From Oehlia diaphana (taxonomy: Eukaryota; Glomeromycota; Glomeromycetes; Glomerales; Glomeraceae), in contig QZLH01000326.1 of assembly GCA_003833135.1 (NCBI GenBank), positions 41,418 through 62,416 on the forward strand: a stretch of DNA of 20,999 nucleotides. The letters run 5' to 3'. The translations under genes were made by a program, and so were the position numbers. Below are positions 12,843 through 20,620 of the stretch, one piece after another (position 1 is the stretch's first letter; every line of letters begins with the position of its first letter). The notes beneath the pieces were generated by a model, which did no database searches, had not been told where the DNA came from, and saw only the letters and a program-made list of their open reading frames with translations.

Positions 12843-13070
12843 CTGATCCGATTCGTATCTGCAGATCTGATCCGAAACGGATCAGATCGGATCAGATTTT
12901 TTATGATCCGTGATCCGATCCGAATCAAAAAAATTTGATCTGTTACAGATCGAATCGGATCAGATCAGTTATTCATCCAAATCGGATCAGATCAGTTATT
13001 CATCCAAATCGGATCAGATCGAATCAGATTCGAATGGATTCGGATTAGATCTGGATCAGATCCGAATAAA
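12843..13070. repeat. Left subterminal GATCCGAATC-type repeats of the hAT-like element
   Basis: Dense, irregular copies of GATCCGAAT, GATCAGATC and CGGATCAGATC on both strands. A direct duplication of about 30 bp (ATCGGATCAGATCAGTTATTCATCCAA) lies at 12953-13012. They mirror the block at the other end of the element. Open frames in this DNA are by-products. Confidence 0.8.
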
Positions 13071-13071
13071 A

Positions 13072-14172
13072 AACGTTTCACATAACGTTTTTTATTAAGA
13101 CAATTAAAAACCATTTCGCGTAACGTTTTTTATTAAGACTATTTTAATATAAACCGTTTCGCAACAGTTTTTTAATGATTTTAATAAAAACCGTTGCGAA
13201 ATGGTTTTTTTTAGTTATTTAAACCATTTCGCAACGGTTTATATTAAAACAATTTAAAAAACTGTTGCAAAACGGTTTTTTTTAATTATATAAACCGTTT
13301 CGCAACAGTTTATATTAAAAACATTTAAAAAAACTGTTGCGAAATGGTTTTTTTTAGTTATTTAAACCATTTCGCAACGGTTTATATTAAAATAATTTAA
13401 AAAACCGTTGCGAAACGGTTTTTTTAGTTATATAAACCATTTCGCAACGGTTTATATTAAAATCGTTAAAAACTCGTTGCGAAACGGTTTTTTTTAGTTA
13501 TATAAACCATTTTGCAACGGTTTATATTAAAAATATTTAAAAAAACCATTGCGAAATGGTTTTTTTTTAGTTATATAAACCATTTTGCAACGGTTTATAT
13601 TAAAATCGTTAAAAAACTGTTGCGAAACGGTTTTTTTAGTTATATAAACCATTTCACAACGGTTTATATTAAAAACATTTAAAAAAACTGTTGCGAAACG
13701 GTTTTTTTTAGTTATTTAAACCATTTCACAATGGTTTATATTAAAACAATTTAAAAAACCGTTGCAAAATGGTTTTTTTTAGTTATATAAACCATTTTGC
13801 AACGGTTTATATTAAAATCGTTAAAAAACTGTTGCAAAATGGTTTTTTTTGGTTATATAAACTGTTTCGCAATGGTTTATATTAAAAACATTTAAAAAAA
13901 CTGTTGCGAAATGGTTTTTTTTAGTTATTTAAACCATTTCGCAACGGTTTATATTAAAACAATTTAAAAAACCGTTGCAAAACAGTTTTTTTTAGTTATA
14001 TAAAATGTTTCACAATGGTTTATATTAAAATCATTAAAAAACCATTGCGAAATGGTTTTTTTAGTTATATAAACCATTTCGCAATGGTTTTTTTCGCTTA
14101 AATTGAAATAAAAACGTTTCGCAACATTTTTTATTAAATAAATCTTTAAAAAAACGTTGCGAAATGTTTTTT
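13072..14172. repeat. Hairpin satellite, about 27 copies of an 18 bp motif in units of about 71 bp
   Basis: The unit alternates AACCGTTGCGAAACGGTT, a T tract and AGTTATATA, then the reverse complement AACCGTTTCGCAACGGTT, then TATATTAAAA and a short A-rich joint. Each unit folds into a long hairpin, and each 18-mer can also fold on itself (arms AACCGTT/AACGGTT). I count about 27 18-mers. Copies differ almost only at the three CpG positions, as TG or CA; only the copy near 13402 keeps all three. The outermost units on both sides are simpler AACGTTTCGCAACATT-type versions. Confidence 0.9.
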
Positions 14173-14178
14173 TAATTT

Positions 14179-14370
14179 TTGATTCAGATCAGATTCGGAT
14201 CAGATCGGTTTTATCCGAATTGGATTCAGACCGAATCAAATCAAGTTTATTACGGATTCAGATCAGATTGGATCCAATTATTTTTGATCCGAATACGAAT
14301 CAGATCAAATCTAATTTTTTTTGATCCGAATTCGGATCGGATCGGATTCATCTCAAATCCAATCTGATTC
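14179..14370. repeat. Right subterminal GATCCGAATC-type repeats of the hAT-like element
   Basis: Copies of GATTCAGATCAGATT, GATCCGAAT and CGGATCGGATCGGATT, mostly in inverted orientation relative to the left block. This gives the element a near-symmetric layout: end, subterminal repeats, hairpin core, subterminal repeats, end. Confidence 0.8.
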
Positions 14371-14388
14371 AATCCGTTCAGAACACTA

Positions 14389-14396
14389 CTCTAGTG
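14389..14396. repeat. Right target-site duplication of the hAT-like insertion
   Basis: CTCTAGTG, identical to 12818-12825, directly following the terminal GAACACTA. Together they show insertion at one point in the Gag-like reading frame. Confidence 0.88.
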
Positions 14397-14610
14397 TTTG
14401 TAGGCCTTCATCTTTTAGTGATACTGCTTCTAATGCATTCTTAAGTTTTACACGCAATTCCGCATTTTTTTGCCTAAGTTTTTCTATTTCAGATTCGTAT
14501 CCTAAGATTACACCATATAGGTATTTTATATATTGTTCCTGTGATTGCAATGTACATTCGAGTTTTTTAATCTGTGATTTTAACAATGTCGCTTCTGTCT
14601 GATCATGCAT
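14389..14610 (-). pseudogene. 5' end of the Gag-like polyprotein gene (coiled coil)
   Basis: The minus-strand ATG at 14610 opens a frame of 74 codons that reaches the transposon junction. An in-frame TAA lies a short way upstream of the ATG, which supports this start. The peptide is a charged heptad-like coiled coil (TLLKSQIKKLECTLQSQ, YESEIEKLRQKNAELRVK). Beyond the insertion the same frame continues (CQLIEVDTLNIQLKARIKEL) into the long segment ending at 9796. The distance from 14610 to the internal Met codon at 12052, less 1,571 bp (element plus one duplication copy), is an exact multiple of three. Full length would be about 1,081 residues once two one-base deletions are allowed for. The first 25 bp overlap the integrase gene head to head. 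Confidence 0.8.
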
Positions 14611-15651
14611 CGCGACTTCTACAGATTTTTATAGACCCCACCTTTAATAAACAAATTGAGCAAAATTATATTCTTCAGCGAATCTTTTATCAACCAAGTG
14701 GATATTATTATGTCCCAGAAAAACTTTGGGCTAAGGTGTGGGCAGAAGGGTATGATATTGATATTTCTGATGTTACAGAATGGTTGCATAAACAGGCTGT
14801 ACGGCAAATACACTCACCTGCACCCAAGTATATTCCACAGGTTTCTTTTAACAAAATTACACGACCAAATATGTATTATCAGACGGATATCTTATATATG
14901 TCTCATGATACTGTAGGTAGAAAGCTATATAAATACTGCCTAAATATTGTAGATGTTGCTAGCTGTTATAAAGCTTCTATACCTTTAGAAGATCGCAGCT
15001 CTGCGCATGTTGCCAAGGCATTTAAAAAGATTTATAGTAAAGCGGATTGTTTACTTATTTAGCCAAAAGTTTTACAAGTAAACGGCAGATCAGAATTTAA
15101 GGATGAAGTTATCCAACTAATGGAAGAAAAAGGTGTACGTATTTGGGTGGGTACTGCTCATAAAAATTAGGCTATCGTTGAACGATATAATCAAACTTTA
15201 GCAGAGAGACTTTTTAAAATATAGGATGCAAAGGAACTCCTTACAGAAGGTGTGAATACTGCCTGGGTTGAGAACCTTCTTAATATAAATAATTCCAAGT
15301 TCCAACACTCGTCTGCTAGGTATGCTGCCAGTTGAGGCAATCCAAAAGGATCAGGTATATGCACTACCCTCAAAAATTCGCAAAGATAGACTAGTGGGTA
15401 TAAATGAAACACAGTTACCTGCAGGTTCTTCCGTTAGATACTTACTTGATAACTCAGATTATAGAGGTAGAAGGCGCGCCACAGATCCAATATGGTCTAC
15501 TAAAATTTTTACAATTGAATCTTCGACAGTTATTGATGGGCAGTCGGTTATGTATCAGTTAACAGATAGACCTAAAAAATACTTTATTCGTGAAGAATTA
15601 TTAGTTGCGCCATCTGATACTATGCTGCTTCCTATTCATATATTATATTAA
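14586..15651 (+). pseudogene. Polinton/retroviral-type integrase (rve), inactivated
   Basis: From ATG 14586 the frame encodes an N-terminal region (EKLWAKVWAEGYDIDISDVTEWL, KQAVRQIH) typical of transposon integrases. The rve core has the first acidic residue at 14886-14888 (YQTDILYM), the second site at 15081-15083 (QVNGRSEF) and Glu at 15180-15182 (AIVERYNQTLAERL). The C-terminal part (RYLLDNSDYRGRR, WSTKIFTI, YQLTDRPKKYFIREELLVAP) resembles the SH3-like tail of Polinton and Ty3-type integrases. The enzyme would insert element DNA into the genome. Damage: TAG stops at 15060 and after HKN and FKI, a frameshift near 15300, and Asn in place of the second catalytic Asp. Each defect alone should be fatal. 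It ends TAA at 15649-15651, overlapping the polymerase stop by 3 bp. Confidence 0.9.
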
Positions 15652-18600
15652 TTTTCAAGTTGTGGTATCCTATAGTCTCCATGCGCATACATTATAATAT
15701 TATCTTGTGCAATCCATTTTTTATCATCCATAGGGGATAATTCAACCTTCGACATTTCTATAATATTTATGGCGTGCTTGTCAAATCGGATTGCTCTAAA
15801 GATAACTGTATCATTATGCTTAAGATCGAAGAGTGCCTTATTATATCGCTCATGGTGGAACTCTTTTTTAACCACTTTTGAGGGGACACCTTTGGCTTTG
15901 CGGATTCCATGTTTTGGATTGGTAGTTTCAACTCCTACCTTAAGAATGGAGTACATCTTAGGACGGAGGCCGATAAATTCTGCGATTATTGCACTGTTGC
16001 ATTCATCCTTAAATTTATCTGGGATTTTCATATTTACGTCAACCTTATCACCTAATGCTTTTCATACCGTGTGATCCTTAGGATAATCACTGAAGTTGAA
16101 TTGTCTGCCATATCTATGAGATCTGCATTGATATCCTCAGTTTAGATTTGTACAAGAAGTGAGTCTGTGTCTGTATAACATAGCTGAATTTTTTCACCAT
16201 ATCGTACCTTAAGAGTATCATAGTAAAATTGATACATGCAGAGCTTTGAAAGGTCAAGAATATTTATACCCACATATGTTGGGCGGTTAAGCATTACCTC
16301 TACTTTTCATCTATGGATTGTGACAAGATTTTCTGAGAATATTTTATGACCCTTGAATGCAGGATCTGAGGTAAGCTTTTTATATTTCCTGGGGTGAGTT
16401 TGGGGTTGTACTACTGAGACACGTACACGTTTTCTGAGATTTTCCATAGTTTTACCAAATACACTATTATTCATAAGTTTATAAAAGTTCTTCTCAAAAT
16501 TGTTCTTAGCCTTAGCACGTTCAGCAGTGTTAAATTCTATATATAGTTTCATCTATGAAGCCTGCTCAAACTTTATAGCTTCGTAGACCTTCTTGATTAC
16601 TAAGCCCTGGCTAACATAATACTGGAGATTTCTGTAATGGACTACTTATCAAATAGGTTAGGAATAAGCTTATCTGTAGGTGTATATCGTTGTCCTGAGC
16701 ATGCTATTATTTCCTGCTGCTTTTTACTAAGCCATTCCTTCTTGACTTTCATTCGTTCTGGCACGAGAGGATAATCTGTGTGTTGTGAATAAAGGGCTTA
16801 GGGATATTCCAGTTTGACTTTAAGGATATATCCCTCAGAAGAATCATCTGGTATTTCATTATTCTCTATTTACCTTTGGATGGCAGTTAACTCATCCCCC
16901 TCCTTTACCCAGCAGAAATTACTTGTAGGTAAGTATTGCAACATGGCCCATCCATATAGGTTATTTGCGTCTAAGTATAGGATAGATGACTTGGGCTTAT
17001 CTGCTATCCATCCTCCTCCCATATCCGGATTGTTTGCACAAGCATATTGTTTACTTACCATAGAGATTCTACCACGTAATCCTTGTTCTACCATCATATA
17101 CATATCCTGGTCAGTTATAAGATCTAATTTTTGCCCTGTCATGAAGAATAGTGCGTCCCATGCGAAGCCTGGTATTGAGTAGTACCAGAGAGGATCTAAC
17201 CCATATTTTTTCAAGGCTGTTTCTCAGAAATTTTGAAATATATCGGCTAGTAGGAGAACGTCAGTTTTGAAATAAATATCATGATAATCGTGCATTATTT
17301 TACACCCTACTTTTTTCCATACATACTGTGTATATTCGTATTCTTTATCACTAATGTGAGTTTTATTAAGTTTGCTATAGAATGCTTCTTTAGGTGATAA
17401 ACTAGTTTTCTCGAACTTATTCCAATTATTCATGTATTCATACGGATAGACACCTTTCTTAAGATAAATCTTGAGTAATTCGGGTGGTATTTGTCTTTGT
17501 GTTATCTTAAAGTTTTCAGGATGTGCGAAACACCTACCTGCATTAATTCACCATAAATGTTGTGGGTTACTACATTCTTGTGCTCTACATTTTTCTGCAC
17601 CTAAGTTGGATGCTAATTTGTCGAGACTTGATTTCATGAATTGTAAGCTATCTATAAATCGAAGGGAATCTAACTTGAATGCCATATACTTTTCCATATT
17701 ATAAGGGATAAGGTCGATATCATCCTCACATTCCATTGCGCTAATTCCTTGTATAATTATATGTCTATCATATCCTGATAAATTGTGAAAGATTACAGGA
17801 ATATGTATTTCACGAGGTTTTATAGATAAGTCAATATTACATTCTCTATGCGCCACACTTCAATACGTTCCTATAATATGGCAGTGGTCTCTTACTTTGT
17901 TTCCATTTAAGGGTTTGTGGCATATCCAGCAGTTTATTGCATTATTATAGTTTGCTTGCTCTTGGGTTGTTAATGACATCATTTCCATTGGCTTTCTGAA
18001 TTCATTACGGATTACTTCAGCCTCTTTTAGCATTTTGATTACAAATTTCTGTGCCGCATTTTCTCCTGTGAATATCTTCTGTGATTCACTTACACCATTA
18101 TATCTTACCTTAATATACGAGTATGAGCAGAGGATTTGCTCTTGTACTTTCTTGGTTTTCTTATCCTTGTCTGCATCTGTGGGAGGTATATCCATTACTA
18201 AGACTTCAAAATCTGCAACAAAGTAATATAGGACTTGCATGCGGCGCTTCCGTTCCTTAAACATATATACAGTATTTCCTTTCTCATTTGATGGCATGCG
18301 GTCAGCCTGTAGGGTTTTCTTTAATCCATGACATATCACTACATATTTGTCATGGATTTCTTGTTATTGCGTGAAGTGGGAGATACACTATTGGTAAACA
18401 AATGTTACATATCCATCGTTTGAACGCTTATTTACTAAGTGACTCATATTCTTAATCCAGCAATAGTGCTGCTTTTCCCCATTACTGATAAGGATTAAAT
18501 CAATTATTTTACGACCCTCTGTATCATCTCTATCAGTAACATAGATTGGACTTAAGCGGGGATCACGCCATTTACAGATACAAAGGGCAATAGTTGGATT

Positions 18601-19531
18601 TTGTCGCTCGAATCTTCTTAGAATTACCTCATCAGCTTATACTAGAAACTCAATGCCTTTAAAGTTTAACTTGTTTACATACTGATGATATTGATTAATA
18701 CGTTCTGCATTCTTTTCTACTAGATGTAATACTGCTAGGATTGCCCACTAGAAGCATTTGTTATCATTATTAGCTGGGTTTAATACTCCCTTTTTTGCGG
18801 CAAGATCTTTTGGGAGTGGTATATGTCCTGCTCCTGTGGATGGTTAGAATTGCGAGATTTCTATGAATATTTTTTCTACACGATGGAATTCCAACCTGAT
18901 CCGTAATTTGTATAGCTTTCTACTTTCTGCATGATTCTTGCTAATGCGAAGTTAAATGTACAATTAATATCTGTTACTGGGAGGCCGGATTGGCATATTT
19001 CTGGTTTTAAATGATATATTATATCTGTAGATATATCCTATTTCATCTTCATTAAAGTTGCTATCTCTGAATAATCTCTCTTGGTAAGATTCTATTTGTC
19101 TTAGCGTGGCAAATATTCCAATTCTTATTTTGATTGATCCCAATCGATTTCGTTCATCCTGAAGAATATTCTGAATTGTTTGACTATATGCTAAGAGAAA
19201 TAAAGTATAGTCATCCTCTCCAGGCGTTCCTATAGTGATGACAGCTATAAAGTTTGAATCTGTTAACTCCTTTCCTATACGTACCTTATTGTGACGTATA
19301 AAGACTACCTCATAATTATGGGTTTAGGTCGATTTGCATCATGCGGGTTATCTCTTCATTGGTTACCATCACTTGCACTTCACGAATTTGGCAGATCTCC
19401 TCCTTATATTCCTGCATTTTTGCATTTAAGCATGAATATAGAATCTCTTGTAGTTGCACTCCTTTGAGTGTTGCTAAAGCTCTGCAAACTGTTTGCCTTT
19501 TTTGGGCTGATCTTGCTTGTTGAGTTGCCAT
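15648..19531 (-). pseudogene. Protein-primed family B DNA polymerase, Polinton/Maverick type, inactivated
   Basis: About 1,290 codons read on the minus strand from ATG 19531. In order: N-terminal region; GHIPLPKDLAAKKGVLNPANN-type segment near 18800 (DNKCF); C2H2-like finger near 18390; Exo I ADFE (about 18216-18205); HNH-like zinc module CWICHKPL...RDHCH...AHRECN (about 17931-17830); Exo II FHNLSGYD (about 17790); Exo III YHDIYFKTDVLLLAD (about 17286-17242); motif A LDANNLYGWAM (Asp at 16971-16969); motif B MNNSVFGKTMEN (about 16474-16440); motif C YTDTDS (about 16177-16160). This is the DNA_pol_B_2 layout with both DTD aspartates kept. It would replicate the element. It is broken by at least four frameshifts (near 19320, 18990, 16650 and 16100) and more than a dozen stops, mostly TAA/TAG at Gln or Trp positions. 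Confidence 0.93.
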
Positions 19532-19732
19532 CCTTTTTTATATAGGAGAAAGTTTTGTTCAATTTATTATTTTTTAAAAAAATTCAAATTATTCGTAGCC
19601 CGCTACTACTCCGTGGTCTTCGGGTTTTATTTTTGTTAGCTATGAATATGCGTGGCTCTTTGGTTAACTATGAGTGTGCAGTTATTTCATGGCTTGGACT
19701 TTGTGTGCTTATAGAGTTGTGTTTTCCTATGT
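19532..19732. other. Region upstream of the polymerase gene
   Basis: On the minus strand a TATATAAA (19544-19537) lies only a few bases before the polymerase ATG, too close to be a normal TATA box for that start. A 12 bp hairpin GTAGCCCGCTAC lies at 19595-19606, near the GC-richer CTACTCCGTGGTCTTCGGG. From 19637 two loosely similar phrases (GTTAGCTATGAATATGCGTGGC and GTTAACTATGAGTGTGCAG) follow. It probably holds one end of the Polinton-like element, but I could not define it. Confidence 0.35.
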
Positions 19733-19865
19733 GTCAGGGTGTGGATTACTGTTTGGCCTTTGGCCTCACATGCCCTTTGTTCGACCTTTGGCTTCATGGG
19801 CACGTTTTGCAATTTATTTGCTGACAGGGCTGAAAACTAGCTGGATTGGCTTTTTAGGTATTTAT

Positions 19866-20406
19866 ATGGCCCTAAATATGAACAATTTTTACATAGTGAA
19901 CTCTGTCTGAGAAATTGTCAAAGTGTACAAAAAAATTTTGCCCAAATGTACGACATCAGCAAGAAATTTTTTATTTTGTACGACAAACGTTTAATATTCA
20001 TATCAAAATTTAGCTAAAATGTACATTCAAGATAATTAAATAAAATTCCAAATATACTTATAATTATCATTATATTAACTATTAAATTTTATATATATGT
20101 AATTAAATAATATTTTTTCTTATTTATTATAATATAAAAGATGCTGAACTAATAATAGTTTGGCATTTTTATATATAAAATCGCAAAAAAATACCAAACA
20201 ATTATTATAATTAAAAGTGTACACCTAAATTTTTTTTATTATAAAATAAGTGTACAACAAAGCTTTTTTTCACTAACTATAAGTGTACGACAAAAGTAGC
20301 TACATATGATTACCTAAAAAGGAAATTTGTACCACAGTATAATGAAACTTTTCAAAATTTTTTAAAAATATATGACATGATTCTTAATAGTGTATTCCAG
20401 GGTCCT
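19866..20406. mobile_element. Probable second non-autonomous insertion inside the tandem repeat
   Basis: The B/C junction shows the uninterrupted sequence TTTTTAGGTATTTACTTATATATC. On the left of this block unit A stops at GGTATTTA; on the right unit B resumes at GTATTTAC. The overlap GTATTTA(C), 7 or 8 bp, behaves as a target duplication. The ends (ATGGCCCT at left, AGGGTCCT at right) are weakly inverted. The 541 bp interior is very AT-rich, has no ORF, and holds a hairpin and several TGTAC motifs. The target length suggests a hAT-like element, but the ends are degraded. Confidence 0.6.
20151..20206. repeat. Imperfect hairpin inside the second insertion
   Basis: AATAATAGTTTGGCATTTTT (20151-20170) pairs with AAAAAATACCAAACAATTATT (about 20185-20206), leaving a loop of about 14 nt. 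Two or three mismatches fall in a stem of about 20 bp. Confidence 0.6.
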
Positions 20407-20620
20407 GTATTTACTTATATATCAGAGGTATGGATTGCTTGGTTCAGCTTTCAGTCTCACATGCCCTTTGTTCAGCCTTTGGCCTCACAGGCACGTTTTG
20501 CAATCTATTTGCTGACAGGACTGAAAACTAGCTGGATTGGCTTTTTAGGTATTTACTTATATATCAGAGGTATGGATTACTTGGTTCAGCCTTTGGCCTC
20601 ACAGGCATGTTGTCGTTCTC

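Larger units (their letters stand above)
12826..14388. mobile_element. Non-autonomous hAT-like transposon, 1,563 bp
   Basis: The element starts TAGTGTTC and ends GAACACTA, an 8 bp perfect terminal inverted repeat that fits the hAT end pattern YARNG. It is flanked by an 8 bp direct repeat CTCTAGTG, the hAT target-duplication length. Inside the ends lie about 200 bp on each side of GATC/CCGAATC-type subterminal repeats (12843-13070 and 14179-14370), as expected for transposase binding sites. The core (13072-14172) is a hairpin satellite. No transposase frame is present, so it must have moved in trans. It sits inside the Gag-like gene. Taking it out with one duplication copy joins the two coding halves in frame (GLQTLE to CQLIEVD). 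Identical duplications suggest fairly recent insertion relative to the host element. Confidence 0.87.
9796..19531. mobile_element. Decayed Polinton/Maverick-like element carrying a Gag-protease module
   Basis: The outer coding limits of three tightly packed genes define this block: Gag-like-CCHC-retropepsin (9796-14610, minus, interrupted by a hAT-like insertion), integrase (14586-15651, plus) and protein-primed DNA polymerase B (15648-19531, minus). The integrase overlaps the polymerase by 3 bp at the 3' ends and the Gag-like frame by 25 bp at the 5' ends, so the three behave as one unit. Protein-primed PolB plus rve integrase is the core signature of Polintons/Mavericks, self-synthesising DNA transposons. 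Typical partners (packaging ATPase, adenovirus-type cysteine protease, jelly-roll capsid proteins) are absent from the block. True ends are unknown because I found no convincing terminal inverted repeats. All genes carry stops and frameshifts, so this copy is dead. Confidence 0.8.
19733..20620 (+). repeat. Tandem repeat of about 142 bp units (three copies, one interrupted)
   Basis: Unit A (about 19733-19865), unit B (about 20407-20549) and partial unit C (20550 to about 20620) share TATCAGAGGTATGGATT, GGCCTCACAGGCACGTTTTG and GAAAACTAGCTGGATTGGC followed by TTTTTAGGTATTTA. Units A and B are about 90% alike over the last 100 bp by eye. B and C are directly adjacent. A and B are separated by about 540 bp of unrelated AT-rich DNA. 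Confidence 0.85.

Noticed and set aside
12910..13098. Open frame of 62 codons in the left subterminal repeats, and a similar one at 14179-14367
   Set aside because: Both are translations of GATCCGAATC-type repeats inside a non-autonomous transposon, with no family likeness.
13072..14172. CRISPR-like array
   Set aside because: The regular spacing comes from a hairpin satellite whose between-motif sequences are also repeats; there are no unique spacers and the context is a fungal nuclear transposon.
14574..14585. Integrase start at the GTG at 14574
   Set aside because: A fungal nuclear gene should start at ATG; the first in-frame ATG is 14586.
9796..14610. A complete LTR retrotransposon
   Set aside because: Only Gag-like, CCHC and protease parts are present; no reverse transcriptase, RNase H, primer-binding site or long terminal repeats could be found on either side.
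15648..19531. Alternative genetic code with TAA/TAG read as glutamine
   Set aside because: Stops also occupy Trp positions, frameshifts are present as well, and the intact host genes in the same window end in TAA and TGA normally.
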